64,000 bases of DNA from Paraspadella gotoi (GCA_051294375.1 CM119270.1:17355888-17419887); one strand, 5' to 3'; counted from the stretch's first letter, positions 1 through 13,870 are shown. Numbers and translations are program-made. Notes: generated by a model not told the origin, from the letters alone.

Positions 1-189
1 NNNNNNNNNNNNNNNNNNNNNNNNNNNNNNNNNNNNNNNNNNNNNNNNNNNNNNNNNNNNNNNNNNNNNNNNNNNNNNNNNNNNNNNNNNNNNNNNNNNN
101 NNNNNNNNNNNNNNNNNNNNNNNNNNNNNNNNNNNNNNNNNNNNNNNNNNNNNNNNNNNNNNNNNNNNNNNNNNNNNNNNNNNNNNNNN
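1..189. other. assembly gap (N)
   Basis: Run of 189 N bases; nothing can be read. Confidence 0.99.
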
Positions 190-1197
190 CACAAAAAGAA
201 AGAAAGAAAAAAAGTGCAGAACCAAACAATCGAGGTGAGAAGTGAGTGTTGTCTGTGATTTAATTTGCAAAGGCCGGGAGGAGAGATAACGTGAGATTTA
301 AACCATAATACGTTTGTTGTTGTTGTTGTTGTTGTTGTTGTTATTGTGTTTGTGATGCGATGTATGACCATCGGTGAAGTGAGGAAAAGGAGGAGGGTGA
401 GGCTGGAGACTGGGGGGGTGGTAGAGAGTAGAGGTTAGAGGGGTAGAGGCGGATTAGAGGGGCTGTGGACTGGGAGATGGTAGAGGGGTAGGAGAGTGAG
501 ACTGGGAGGGCTTAGAGGGTAGAAAAGTTAGCAGGGGTAGAGGGGTTAGATGGGGTAGAGAGGTATGAGAGTCCCTTGGGCTAAAAAGATTAGAGAAAGT
601 GGAGGCGGAGCATCGAGCGGCAAGTTTGCGTTTTGATAGTTGAACAGGGAAATTAATAACGATTAAGACAACAAAAGTAATTTATGACAGCTTAACATAA
701 AAAATGTCAACCGCCGCACGATAATCTAACAGATTACACATAACAGAAGTAACAAAGAAGAAGAATGCGACGTACGACGACGAAAACAACGATAGACTCC
801 TCCGTTTTTAGTTTGCCGAACATGGCTCTCCCTTGTTTTCCGCCGCAAAGAAGATGAGAGAGATGAGAGAGAGAGAGGAGAGAGAGAGATGGAGAGAGCA
901 AGATTATTTTTTCGTGGTCTTTGTGTTGAGACGAACGTGATGTTTCTTTTTCCCTCTTGATCGCTATATATATTGAACGTGAGAGGCGAGTTGAGGGGAT
1001 TTAGGGGTTAGGGGGGGAGGGGGTGCGGGTTGGGAAGGGTGGGACAGACAGTGGGGTGAGTTGAAGGGGGAAATGAGGAGGATAATATAAAAAGGTTAAT
1101 TAATTTGAAAAAAAACTAATCAATAGATTTTAAAAAATAAATAAATAATGGACTGATTTTATTTGCATTAAAATCTTAAATCTGAGAATTTTTTTGG
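190..1197. other. non-coding stretch, G-rich and simple-sequence
   Basis: No convincing coding frame on either strand. It contains a (GTT)n microsatellite at about 312-342, a degenerate G-rich tract of TAGAGGGG-like words at about 370-600, a short GA-rich run at about 855-900, and a second G-rich stretch at about 990-1080. Confidence 0.6.
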
Positions 1198-2610
1198 GAT
1201 TTTTTTTTGAGGTCTAAAATGGGATCTCTATTAATCTCTATTATTCATGCAAGGTTGAAAAAAAAATGTGTATCAAACTATTTTTAAGATATACGTTATT
1301 TAGTAGCTTTCTCCTTTTTCGTTTTTGGCTAACGTTTCCCGTGGTAGAACGAAAGGTTACTGGGCGCCAAGGAATGGAATGAAAGAAGATGGAATAAGGT
1401 GGATCGTGATATCGACTTAAAAGAAGAGATGAGAGAAAACAAAGGTTTTTTGTCCAAGATACTTTTTCCAGTTGCGAGGAAGAAGGAAGAGAAGAAGCCA
1501 AGATGCCAAGAGAAGAGGCCAACAGGTTGATTTCTTTTCGATAAGAGAGGTGAAAAGTGAAACCTTAGGTTATAGGAGAAAGCCACATGGAAGAGAATGG
1601 AAAGATAAGACCAGCGGAGAAAATGCTATGTGAAGTTGATATAAGAACGCGTTAGGATGATTATAATTGACATACAAATTATGTAGATTATGCAGAGAAA
1701 AGGCAGGCAATAAACAATGTAACAAATAGTCAAAAAGGAGTTCGATGTTATTTTCTTGAAGGTAAGTGAAAGAGCAATGCCGTTCTCTCTCTCGTTTCAC
1801 TGCTGTCGGAGCAACGAATTCCAAAAAACAAATTTCCCTTTATTTTTGATTGAAAGGCTTGAAATTTCTCATCTTTTTTTGCTCTTTACGTACTCAAAAC
1901 AAAATCAATTATCAACAAATTTATACATAAAAATGAGTATATCTTGTCTTTAATTTTCTCTTTTCAAAATATTAAAATCTCTTCACATTTTCGTTTGGTG
2001 ATTTTTTTTCTAGCGGCGGGTTTCAAATGGTCACGCTGTAGAATGAACAGTTAATTTTATATTGGTTGTCCCTGTATTGAAATGAATAGTAACAACAATA
2101 ATAATATAATATTAATATTAATATTAATAACAAGCGAAGTCTCAGAATCAATCTCAGTCTCAATTCACGAGGAAAATTCCGAATTTAACAAATGGAAAAA
2201 AAGTCTTGACGATCGGTGAAAGGAAATACAAGACGATTGTTGATTCGGTGAAAAGACATTACTTTGTGACTCTGTGACTCTACGACGATGGTGAAAGGGA
2301 GATCTTAATGGGGAGGGGGTTCGACTGGTCGCCTTCGATCGACCGGGTGTGAAAGGGGAAAGCGAGATTGATGGAGGCCATGATGGTTTCTGGAAGCAAA
2401 GATGGCGAATCGAAGTTCCGCGCCAAAAAAAAAAGAACAGAAGAACACTCGGAGGGAGAAAAGTTGGGGGGAGAAATAAAACGCCGGGAATGCAATAGAT
2501 AGGAATCGAGAAGAAAAGATAAGAAAAGAAAAGAAAGAAAAGAAAAGAAAAACGAAAAAAGTAAAGAAGTATCCCGAAATGCGTGGGTGAGAAAAAGGGA
2601 TAATGGAAAA

Positions 2611-2682
<72 letters not shown>

Positions 2683-2914
2683 AAGATAAAATACGAGAGA
2701 AGAAAAAAAAAGAGGAAAAAGAAGAAGAAAAGATTTAAAGGAGATTCGGTAGAAAAGTCAGTCACGTGATGAAAAAAGCAGTCACGAGATACAAAATCTA
2801 ATCATCTGAGGTTTCGCATACAATCAGTGTCTTTTAGACAACGAAATATGAACTTCAATAATTACCATATTTCATGATCTCATTGGTTAGTACGAAGCTT
2901 TCTTCATTTAAAAA
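1198..2914. repeat. duplicated block A, copy 1
   Basis: This segment matches 2940-5458 in the same orientation. Shared landmarks include the 'gaggtctaaa' start, the 'tatgcaggttgaaaaa'-like word, the segment near 1570-1760, the 'ttccaaaaaacaaatttccc' word and the terminal 'gctttctt...catttaaaa'. Compared with copy 2 it lacks about 600 bp near position 1800 and has many single-base indels. A (GA)n microsatellite lies at about 2612-2678. No frame is conserved between the two copies, which argues against coding function. The block ends exactly at a 25-N gap. Confidence 0.8.
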
Positions 2915-2939
2915 NNNNNNNNNNNNNNNNNNNNNNNNN
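2915..2939. other. 25-N scaffold gap
   Basis: Exactly 25 N bases, the same size as the gaps at 13846, 18243 and 18666, so this is probably a placeholder length. It separates the two copies of block A. Confidence 0.99.
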
Positions 2940-5458
2940 GATTTTTCGAGGTCTAAATGAGCAGATCTCTATAACTCTTACTATTTCATGCAGGTTGAAA
3001 AATGATGATGTTATCAACTATTTTTAAATATCTTATTTAGATAAGAGAGCTTCTCCTTTGTTTTACGTTCGTGGGATTTTAAACGAAAGTTATGGCCCAA
3101 GAGGAATGGAATGAAATTATGAATAGGTGATTGATCGACTTTAAAAGAAGAGATGAGAGATAAAGGGGTTTGTTGTTCCAAGCGATACTTTTTTCACGAG
3201 TTGCAGCGGAAGAGGAAGAGAGGACAGGATGACAGAGAAAGGGCAACAGGTTGATTTTTTCGATAGAGAGGTGAAAGATAATCCTTAGGTTATAGAGAAA
3301 AACAAAAATGGAGAAAGCAACATGAAGAAATGGAGATAGACAGCGAAAAATGCCTATGTCGAAGTTGACATAGAACGCAATTAGATTTATATTTATACAA
3401 TTATTGAGTAGTGCAGAAAAGCGGCATACCATTTTAAAAATAGTCCCAAAGGAATGTCGATGTTATTTTCATGAGGTTAGTGAAAGCCCATTGCCGTTCT
3501 CTTCTTCGTTTCAACTGCGTCTTTCTGAGGGGAAGCCTCCTTCTGACTTGTCTCAGAAAGAAAGAGAGAGAGAGAAGCCAAGAGAGGCACTCCCTGATTG
3601 TCATCAAGGAAAGCCAAGGAGAATGGCAAATCATTTGTCTATCAATACTTCTACGGTCCACATTTCTGCTTAATCAGTTTCGAAATAAAATATTATACGA
3701 ATGAATTATTTAGGAGTCAGAGGTTGGACTTAACTTGCCTATCAGAGATCGATAAGTTGACAGCGACAGTTAGTTAATATAATATGTCCAGAGGTTAGGA
3801 CGCTTTATTCACCACATAGCCTGACAGATCTTGTTTATTTCGGCGTGACATTTACTGCGCGAAAAATCTACCAATGAATGTGAAGATTTACAGTTTGAAA
3901 AAAGATGCTTGAAACAAACTATACTCATTTTTTATATAGAATATTATATTTCGGAGTTTACTCTACTTTTACAGAAGTAATATTGCAATGTATATTACTT
4001 TTAAAGAAATAATTAGTATTCCTTGATTCTTTTGAATGGCTTTCCTTGCAATGCCCTATTTACCAAAATAGTAGAGATTATGATTGAGTTTTTTTAAAAG
4101 GACACGAAATTCCAAAAAAACAAATTTCCCTTTCATTTTGATGAAAGACTTGAATTTTCTCTCAATCTTTTTTTGCTCTTTTACGTACTCAAAACAAAAT
4201 CAGATATCAACATTTTATACATAAAATGAGTTCATATTTGGTCTTAAGTATCTTTTCAAATATTAAAATTACTTCACAATTTTTGTTTGGTGATTTTTGT
4301 TCTAAGCGGCGGGCGTTTCAAACTGGGTCGCTTTTTAGATATGAACAGTTAATTTTGATATTGGTTGTCCCTTGTTATGAATGAATAGTAACAACCAATA
4401 ATATATAATTATTTAGTATTTATAACAAGCAAAGTTCAGAATCATTCAGCTCAATGGCACGAGAAAAATTCCGATTTTAACAAATGGGAAAAAAAATACT
4501 ACCGATCAGAGTGAAAGGAAATACGAAGACGATTGGTGGCATTCGGGTGATTGAAAAGACATTTTTTTTTAAACTTTTTTTTTTTTTTGTGACCCTGTGA
4601 CCTCACGACGGATGGTGAAATGGAGATCTTAATGGGGAGAGGTGAGGGGTTCACCTGCGTCGCCCCCTCCCTCGCATCGACGGTGGAAGGGGGAAAGCAG
4701 ACGATTGATGGAGAGGCATGATGGAATTTTGGAGCAACGGTGGCGAATCGATGTTTCGCGCCAAAAAAAAAAGAACATAAACATCGGGGGTGGTGGGGAA
4801 AGGGAGAAAAAATTCGGGGGGAGAATTAAAACGCAGCGAATGCAATAGATAGGAATCGAGAAGAACAGGATAAGAAAGAAGAAGATAAAGGAAAGAAAAA
4901 ACGAAAAAAAAAAAGTAGAGTAGATCACGAATCGTTGACGTGAGAAAAGGGGTTATGGAAAAAGGAACGCACGAGAGAGAGAGAACGGATAAGAGAGGAG
5001 AAGGAGGAGATGTGGAGAGAAGAGATGAGAGGAGGAGAGAGCAAGGAGAAAGGGGGAGCAGAGAGAGGACGAGGGAGAGGAGAGAGATCGATGACGTGGT
5101 CGCAAGAGAGAGAGAAGAGAGAGAGAAAGAAGAGTAAAACTACGATGAGAGAGAAAAAAAAAAGAGAAAAAGAAGAAGGAAAGATTTTTAAGGAAATTCG
5201 GGTAAGAAAAGTCAGGTCACCGGTGATGAAAAAAAAAGCAAGTCACGAGATACAAAATTAATCATCCTGAAGGGTTTCGCCCCCTTTTGTTCCCCCGCCT
5301 CCCCTGGGCTTCTCCCTTCGCATTACAATCAGTATTGTCTGTTAGACAACGCCAAATTATGTTTATGTTGGGGGGGAACCCACCCAAACAACTCTTTTCT
5401 AATTAGCCCAGTATTCATGATCTCATTGGTTAGTAACGAAGCTTTCTTTTCATTTAAA
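2940..5458. repeat. duplicated block A, copy 2
   Basis: Second, longer copy of the block at 1198-2914, in the same orientation. An extra segment of about 580 bp (roughly 3520-4100) is absent from copy 1. The end 'gaagctttcttttcatttaaaaa' (about 5440-5460) corresponds to the end of copy 1 just before the gap. The GA-rich tract is at 4970-5140 here. No ORF is shared with copy 1. Confidence 0.8.
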
Positions 5459-8400
5459 AAACGGTGATCTTCAAGTTATCTCACTTTATATCACTTAGAA
5501 TACTTCCCATGTTAGAATTTCTATGAGTTAAAATACGGTAAATATTAAGAATGATTTTTCAATGCTTTTCAAATCTAATCTCATTAATGCTTATTTAGCG
5601 AAAAGATGCTTGAAATTTTATTGGTCAGATGATTTTAAAGATCGAATTCCTGTATGAAAATCCTCAATGTCTTTTACTTACACAAAAATTTAGGTAAGAC
5701 GCCACATTTATCTTGAATACAATTTTTTTCCTTCATTACGCTTTCATGGATAATTTTTCTTAATCTTTTTCTTCTCTACTTAATTTTCCTCTTCTCTTCC
5801 TCCTTATTTCACGCTTTTCTTGGGGGGTACACTTACCATTTTTTTTGGCTCTACCTTTTTTTCAGGTCATACTCATGCACTTTCCTCACCTTTTTTTTCT
5901 TCATTTTTCATTCTTTCCCCTCTTTTTTTCTTTCCTTTTTCCCCTTTTCTTTACCTTACAAATTGTTTTGTTTTCACTATTTTTTTTCCCCATTTGCCTT
6001 GATTTGTTTTTGCTTTCACCCTCTCTTTCATTTCCTCCCCTTCTCTTTTCTTGTTTTCCGCTTTCCTATATTTGCTTTCTCACTACGTTACATTGAAGCA
6101 ATCAAACGAAAATTTAAAATGCCTTTATAAGAAAGAAATGAACGACGTTTTTCTGATTATTTTTGTTAGCGCATTTTTTCTTTCATTTGTTGGCTAGCAA
6201 ATTTAGGTTAACATCGAAGAATTTTGCCGGAAAATTTTTCCGCCAAAATCTGTCGGATTTTAGAAAAAACAGTCCTGATGCTTTTCAGAGTGGATTAATT
6301 AAAGGGATGCGGTTTTTTTTTTTTTTTTGGATTAATCCAAGGTCAGTATTGTACCTCATCTTAAAATAATAATGAGTTGAAAAATTCTCTTTATCAAAAA
6401 TTATTAAAAAATATTAACAGAAAGTTTTTTGATTAATTTTATAGGCTTGTTAAAAGCTTATTCATAAGGCTTATATTTTTTGTTTATTTTAATCAATTTG
6501 ATTTATTTTTTTTTTTTTAACAAATTATGTAAAGACTGAAAACTCAACTTTTTGACTTGTTACTTTAAATTATCATAGGCCAAAGCTATAATATTTAGCC
6601 TAATAAATTTAACAGAGAGGGTAGAAGATATAAGAACAGAAGGGATTTCCACATAAATTTTTTCTACTTTCCTTTGGCATTCAGATCAGAGTCGCGTAAG
6701 TAAAAGGACAAAATGCATATTTTTTGCGCTAAAGTTGCAAATGTAATATTTTCATTAGAACGGGTGCTTGTTGAAATGTTTTTAACAATCCTTTTCGGCC
6801 TAATTTGCTGTTGTTGCGGTACAAAGTTAATTAACATTGTAGTAACAAACTGAACTGAACAATAGTGGAAAGAGTCGTTTTTTTCCTAAATGTAACGTTT
6901 GTACGCGGAACCCTGATACAAATGGGAATCACGGAATACGATACAGAAGTAGCCAAAGCCGATGAAATTTAAATGCTAAAGTACAAGGCGTTAAAATAAT
7001 CTATCATTTTTGTCAAAAATGCTTTTTTTCTTAGGGTAGTAGTAAAATTTTTATATTACTATAAAAAAGGGAAAAAAAATTGAAATGTTTAAATTTTTTG
7101 ATGGATTCTGATAGAGCATAAAAAGTTAAACAAGAAATATAATTACAGCTTTTAAAAATTATGACATTATCTCAAGAAAAATCTGAAAAATCGATATAAT
7201 TATCAAAAGATGATGATGGTGATTTTTTATGGTTTTTCTTATTTTTAACCGACTTATCATAAAAATATTTAAAAAAGAATTATACTTTGTGTAGACAACT
7301 TTTTGTGAGCTATTTGAATCTGGTCTTAAAATTTAAAATTTCTAAAAATTATTTTTGGCCTTTTTCGTTTGAGCATGTACATTGTACTCACTCTAAATAT
7401 TTTACTCTACCCATTGAGTGTGGCTACCCCTAACAGAAGGCTTCATATTATAAAATGAGGTACTCCTTTTTTGAGACCAGATCGAAACTTCATGATCGAA
7501 TTTCATTACAAATGGAGTCCCAATGACGATATAAATGGAACAATCGAGACGAACTTTGATATGCAACCCCTGACAAGAGATACAGGGCCCTGAGGCTGGA
7601 CCCCTTGAGGGCCAAAAAAGGCTCAATTTTTTTTTTTAAATTATTTTAGTAGCATCAGGTGCATTGACGTTTAAAACATATATAAAAATATTTTAGAACT
7701 AAAATTTATAATTTTTAAATAATTAAGCATGGTTTGAAAATGCATGATTCATCGTTTTACTCCTAATTTTTCCCAATTATTCTAAATCTGACTTCAACCA
7801 CTGAGGCCGAAAATTAAGGTAAACTAATATTTTTATGTTAATAAATAAATTTTTATGGAAGAGTAAACGTTTGTACAACTGTTCAAAACAAAAATAATTA
7901 AAAAAATATGAAAGCGAATTTTGACCATTTTTTGTCCCTATCAGTGAACCCTCCTGGAGGCCTATATCTCGGCTCAGGGGTCAAATATTGAAATTCGCCT
8001 CGATAGTTCTATTTGTATCGTTTTACTTTTAATGAATTTGGTCCAGTAGTTTTCTCGGAAAAAAAGATAGTTTTCTGCGGAAAAAAAGGGTCGATTTTTT
8101 ATAACTTGTATGCACTTTTGTAAACATCGGTTATGATGAGAGTGATTTGATAACATGATACAGTCAAACTAGTCATTACAAAAAAGAACACGTGAACAAT
8201 CCGTCCGTCAGTGACAAAACTGGATTAGGCGAGAGAGATATTTCCATCTTCGCAACAAAGAAAGAAAAAAGTTCCTTTCTTTATGCCTCTGAGGTTTTTT
8301 CTCTATTCTGCGCCTGCCCATTACTTACCCTTTTCATCGCTTAGATATTTCCTCTTTTTTTCCCCTTTTCTATTTCTTTTTAGTCACTTACTTTTTTCTA

Positions 8401-8499
8401 TTTATTTTTTTTGTAAAAAAGGGATTTGCCTTTTTTAAAAAAAAAACAAACTTAGGTTTCGTGTTCAGAGGTTCGAAAGAATTTCGGCACATTCTCTTT
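5459..8499. other. AT-rich intergenic DNA
   Basis: No supported gene on either strand. A C/T-rich strand-asymmetric tract lies at about 5755-6070 and another at 8270-8420. Part of the stretch at about 7080-7280 (including 'attctgatagagc' and a 'gatgatgatggtgatttttt'-like word) is homologous to 36950-37140, so at least that part is a dispersed repeat. Confidence 0.55.
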
Positions 8500-10849
8500 T
8501 GTAGCCAATGGTTGTGCGACGGAAATGTTGAATAGTTTCTATGCCTCACGAGGTACGCACGGTTTCAGACCGTTAATAATTCGTAAGTTGTTATTATTTT
8601 TATCAAAACTCGTAGAACTTTTTATTTTTAACGGGAGACGCCTAACCGTTTGATTGGATTAAAAATTCATGGAATGAATCAGCCTACTAAGGTTGATAGT
8701 TAACCCTTAAAAGCGGTCTAAGTCTATTCAATAAAAAAAATCGACACTGGGCGGTCATTTCGAAGTGCGCTTCTCTGTGCCTGCTAGCTATCCAAGGGCC
8801 CGACTGAAAAAATTGAGAGACGAGGCCATATTATTTTTTCCCTCAAGCTTTGGACGAGTGCACCTGTCTATACCACCGTCGCATATCTTACCTCGACGAG
8901 GCACAAAGATTCGCTCCGAGAGCGGTAAGATCCGCTAACGCCGATAGTTAAGTTTCAACTGCTTTAACGTCATTTGTGTCGCCGAGAGATTATTCAACTT
9001 CAATTACAAATACGTTGATGGACTTTTAAAATGAGAAACAAAGAGCTCACGCCCCTGCGCCCGTGTTTGTTGTTCGAATCGCTTATACATCGGCGCTTGG
9101 AATCGAAACCTAAAAGTGTGGGGATAAAAAGTGGTGGTACAATAATAATCATATCGGAACTGTAAATAATGGCGCGCATAATAAGGAAAGAAAAACAATT
9201 AGGGACTGGAATCTTTTATCTTATTAATTAATTTTTTAATGAATATAGGAAATAGAGAGAGGTTACACTTAAAGAAAAATAACGTTGAAGAGACGTATAC
9301 TTGGGAAAACAAGGAAAGAAAAGAAAGGACTGGAAGTAGGGAAAAAGGAGGAGGAGCCCTGCGTTAACGTCGAAGAAATAGAATAAGTAGGAAGACGCTA
9401 AATGAGAAAAAGAAAAGAAAAAGGATTGGACTGGAAGTGATATCGCTACATATATTGATCGGATCTACCTACTCTGATCGTACTGCTCCCGTACTCGAAT
9501 CTATATATATCGGATAGGGTTATCTTGAAAAAGGATAAGTAAAACGGACTGGGAAAGGAGAAAAAAAAAGAAGAGAGAAAAAGGATGATGGGGAACTGGG
9601 AAGATAGGAAAAGAGCGAGAGGGTTACTTTGAAGAACAAAGATAAGTAAAAGGGATGCCAGTGATTACGGGTCGCGCTCTGTCGCGCTGGATCGGAGATA
9701 AGATTCTTATGCTCTCATCTCAGAAAAAAATATGGGGCTTCGTAAATACAAAAAATGGGAAGGGAAAAAAAGAAAAGAAACAAACAAAATAAAAAAAATA
9801 GCGATGACAAATCCGTGGCCGGATTAACTCTGTCAGTCCCACCAATTATTCCCGATTTCACTAGCAATAAAAAATCCCAAAAAGCGACGCGACTACGAAT
9901 AGGAAGGAATTTAAATGACTTTGGATAGGAAAAATCCCTCTCTCCCCCGCTTTTCCGAATCACCCGGACGATTTTCTCCCCCTTTTCTTTTGCTCCCCTT
10001 TCCTCCACTTTCTTCGGACTCTAGCCCACACTTCCTCCTTGTACTACCTCACTTCCTTCCTTCCTCCCTCCCTGACCCGAACTCGAGTGTATATCTTTCT
10101 GCCTTTTTGGTATTTCCCGCTCGACCGGTTTTGTTTTAAATGGCCTAAAGAACTCTCCTGCATGTGCTCATTCTTAGCCTTCCACTCCGTATTTTGTTAA
10201 AATTGAATAATTAACTGGACCGGCACTGGGGGGTTCTAGCTTCTCAGACCGGAGATCATATAACGCGATCAGCGTTACTGTGATAACTAATATCCCAAAA
10301 GTGGTAAGTTAAAAAAAGACTTGAAATTCTAGATTCAAAGCGAGTATTTGGTTTCAAATCTTTGAAGATTCCGTGATCTATCTCAATACTTTATTAATAA
10401 AGATTTTAGAATTAAATTTCGCACCCTCTTAAACTATATTAACTAGCGTCCGGATGAGGGTTGGTGTACAAGACATATAATAATTACCATTTTAATATAA
10501 CTCGAAATTTTAAAGCGTCAAGCAACCCGCACGCCCCCCACAAAAAAAAGGGAAACGCCCCGCCCGTAGTTGGCTTAGGGTATTTTTTTTATTTATTCGT
10601 AAAGATCACACTAATCATTGTTTAGCAAATCTTATTCATTTTGTTGTCCTCCTTGGTCCGATCAAATTCCATGACGATCATCGAGTACTACAAACGAAGA
10701 CTATTTCAATCTCTTCGAACTTCTGCATGCGAGAATTTTTAAATCCATCGCTATCAAGTGACGAGAGAGGCCAGAGAGAGAGAAACGGCGAGGCGAGGAC
10801 AGCTGTAGCATCTTGAGTAGACTGCGTAACTATGTAGCTATCGACTTGA

Positions 10850-11165
10850 GGAGGTGATTCCTTCTTTTCACGGCCCTTGTGTGTAGTTCCCTTCTTTTCA
10901 CGGCCCTTGGTTATTGTGATCCTTCTTTTTTTTTTCACGGCCCTTGGTGTGATTCCCTTCTTTTCACGGCGCCTTGGTGTGATTCCCTTCTTTTCACGGC
11001 CCTTTATAGTGGCTGTGATTCCCTTCTTTTCCGGCCCTTTGGTGTGATTCCCTTCTTTTCACGGCCCTTGGTGTGATTCCCTTCTTTTCACGGCCCTTGG
11101 TTGTTGATTCCCTTCTTTTCACGGCCCTTGGTGTGATTCTCTTCTTTTCACGGCCTTGGTGTGAT
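10850..11165. repeat. 27-28-bp tandem array in block R copy 1
   Basis: About eleven head-to-tail units built on 'GTGATTCCCTTCTTTTCACG' followed by 'GCCCTTG'. The same array has two to three units at 15436-15500 and about eleven at 20222-20520, so copy number varies between block copies. Confidence 0.9.
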
Positions 11166-11269
11166 TCTCACGATCGTAAATCGTCATTCCGCACTTAGGT
11201 TAACGACGATGAGCCTTTCGTGAAGTCGAAACGAAACAAAAGGACATCGACCTCTTTTTTAACGGAATG

Positions 11270-11312
11270 AATATGTATATATATAGTATATATATTATAT
11301 ATTATATATATA

Positions 11313-11356
<44 letters not shown>

Positions 11357-11372
11357 ATTATATATATATACC
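11270..11372. repeat. (TA)n microsatellite
   Basis: Nearly pure TA dinucleotide run. It is in the same position in the other block R copies (15600-15659, 18380-18459, 20620-20707), always followed by 'ccatgatgg' and an A run. Confidence 0.9.
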
Positions 11373-11579
11373 ATGATGGAAAAAAAATCGTCGCGCGGTT
11401 GGAAAAAGTCGCGTTTAATTTCATTGTAAATATTTTTTTTGGCCATTAATAAGGTTTTAATGTTTTTGTTGTGTAACAGACTCTTTAAGACTGAATAAAA
11501 AATTTATTTCTCAACCGCATAAAAATTATTTATTGCATGCAATTATTTCCAAAGAGGGTTGTCTCTAACTGTTTTCACT

Positions 11580-11885
11580 CTTTTTTGTTCAAAAGGACTA
11601 TACATATTTTTATTAATATTATACTCTGCTACATAATATTTTTTATCAGAATTTGGGCAAAAAATGGTGAAAAACTGAAAAAGCATTGATTCCTTTAAAG
11701 TAAACCAGGCTTCAGTTTTTGACTGCATAATGTGATGATGCATTGTCTTTCCCTTCAACAAAATATTTGATGTTTTTTTAGGGGGGGATTTGTTTGATAT
11801 TTCTTCTCAGATAAACATCCAGAGGTAAATAAAAATGATAACTTTGCTCACAGAAAGGTTTACCCAGTCTTATTACTTTTATTGA
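11580..11885 (-). pseudogene. decayed Tc1/mariner-like transposase fragment (R copy 1)
   Basis: The minus-strand conceptual translation resembles the C-terminal part of a DD34E transposase: a D-N-A-S-S-H segment like the second catalytic Asp region, then T-x-A-W-F, G-I-N-A-F, and a relic of the PDLNPIEN box. Indels and stops break the frame, so no functional enzyme is possible. The family assignment rests on motif resemblance read by eye. The same relic lies in the other block R copies. Confidence 0.5.
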
Positions 11886-13100
11886 TACTTACAATATAAA
11901 AAAAAATTCTGGAGCATCTACAGCATCAATTGTATTTATAATATTGCTATTTTTTGACTATATGAATTAAGATTCATCACTGAATCTATCCTAATTGAGA
12001 TGATGCAATAACCATTTGACATGAGACAGAAAAGGCAAGGATTTTAAATAGTTTTTAACTTGTTTTTAATACGTTTATTTCATGTCTTTTAATGATACCA
12101 ATACATGTTAACTCTTGCTAACCTCGAATTCATGGCCGAGAAAATTAGATTATGAGCAGTACAAAAATCAACAATAATAATGAAAAAATTAAAATGTTCA
12201 AAAATTTTAAAGGTCACGTGACCACTCTCCGCCAATCAAAATCGGGATTGTCAAATCCATTAAAAATAAAAAAAGGATGTGATCCGAACATTTTTATGTA
12301 TGTTTGGTTCTTATAATAATTAGAAATATGTAAGTGGTATCGGAAAATCGAGAGGTAAAAGTTTTCGTTAGAAAAAATAATGAATCAAATCCAGCTTACT
12401 GTTACAATTATTATATAGTGATTGAAAAACTCCATGTCATTTTTAAATTAACCAACAAGTTTACTCTGCTACATTCAGTGATTCAATCATTTTGTTGAAA
12501 CCGGAATTCGTGGAATCTCCCTAATTCAAATTCGAGGGATGTCAGTAAAGGTGCACCGTTGAAGAATGTTAATATTTAATTAACTTGCCCATCTACTTCG
12601 TTTTTTAACTTTGCCTTAATCATTTTTTTCAGACAGGTTTTTTCATTGGATCTGCTGTTTTAGTGCTTTCAGCAGATCCCGCACTTTATAATTCACTTTG
12701 TCGGTCCGTCGGTCCACCCCCCATCATCTTGTTGGGCAGTTTCACTTAATAATGCACTGCTCCAGCCGAAACAATTGGAATTTACTTGAATAACCATTGT
12801 GCTAGAAAAGAAACGAAGTCTGCTCCAGTTCCATCCATCCGAGCGGTTTGAGCAAATAAAACAACCAAACTTACTCGTTGAATTCACAATGATATGGATT
12901 TTTGACAATGAACATTGTGTTTTGTTCTGGTGCGGTTAAAGGATTGTGTGTTGAATTCCCGACTGGATATTATGGAAGTTTACGCTATTTGATCGGTGCC
13001 CGAAGTGGGGAACATGAGTTTAAATGAAAAAAAAAAAAACTAAAAAAAATATTTACTATTTGAAGCAACCCAATCCTCATAAGTGGAATGGGGAATGGTG

Positions 13101-13845
13101 TGTTTGAAGAAGGCAGATTCCTTCTCGTTCTTCCCATTTTAGACAGTTTGTCCTCCTCGCCTCCGCTCTCGTATAAATTCAAACCCGAGAGAAAGAGAGA
13201 GAAAAGAGAAGAGGAAGAGAGGCGCAATGGAAAAAAAAAGTAGATGAGACGTATGAACAATGATGATTGTCTGAGAGGAGGACAGTGTAAGAGGATTAGT
13301 AAGACAGAGAAAAGGACGAGCGAGAGAGAGCGAGCACCTAGCAATACGGTTCTGAATGCAATGATTGCGATTCGCCAGCATTCGGCCGGCCGAGGCAGCG
13401 ACGGCCGCGCTCGCGCCTTGGCAAGCACGAAGTCTTTCAAGCCAACAGCGTCACAACACGGGATTCTTGTTGTATGGCAGAAACCCTTCCGCTCGCCCCC
13501 GTTGATTAACATCTTTCGATAGCCGGATACATCTCATCGATTCCCCTCGATCGTCGATCTTCTGCTTTTCTCTCTCTCTCATTTGCTGTGCGAAATACTC
13601 TTGCAGCCTTTATACATCAATCATTCGATAATCCATCTCATCTCTAATCCCCTGGTTCTTTCCATACTCAATCTGATTCATGCTTTTCTTTTTCTTTTTT
13701 ATATATTTCTAAATGTAAGATATGCTGCACTCCAAATCCGACTGACGCAACACTCTCTCTCAGTTCACGTAATCTATCTGTTTCTGCGAAGCATTCTTTA
13801 CTCTCCTATCAAATATGTGTCGTATCTCCATAGTCAATCCTCGAT
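13101..13845. other. sequence unique to the end of the first contig
   Basis: Between the end of block R copy 1 and the 25-N gap. Frames on both strands around 13140-13510 are open by chance and pyrimidine-rich. I see no splice-consistent gene. Confidence 0.4.
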
Positions 13846-13870
13846 NNNNNNNNNNNNNNNNNNNNNNNNN
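13846..13870. other. 25-N scaffold gap
   Basis: 25 N; block R copy 2 starts at its right edge. Confidence 0.99.

Larger units (their letters stand above)
8500..13100. repeat. large block R, copy 1
   Basis: A repeat of about 4.6 kb that recurs at 13871-18242, 18268-18665 (fragment) and 18691-24000. Order of landmarks: the 'gttgtg(a)cgg...aatgttgaatagtttctatgcctcacg' start, GA-rich tandem units, a C/T-rich patch, a 27-28-bp tandem array, a (TA)n tract, a decayed transposase piece, then Helentron-like sequence with the GGATCTGC hairpin near 12650-12690. This copy has many more inserted bases than copies 2 and 4 in its first half, which may reflect real divergence or uncorrected reads. Confidence 0.85.

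Noticed and set aside
2280-2765. 161-codon minus-strand ORF with Leu/Ser runs
   Set aside because: It is the antisense of a (GA)n microsatellite and is not conserved in the second copy of block A.
7402-7626. 74-codon minus-strand ORF
   Set aside because: Mixed composition but no splice partner, no conserved motif and no support on either side.
11267-11449. Ile/Tyr-rich ORFs over (TA)n tracts
   Set aside because: They are translations of TA dinucleotide repeats; the same occurs in each block copy.
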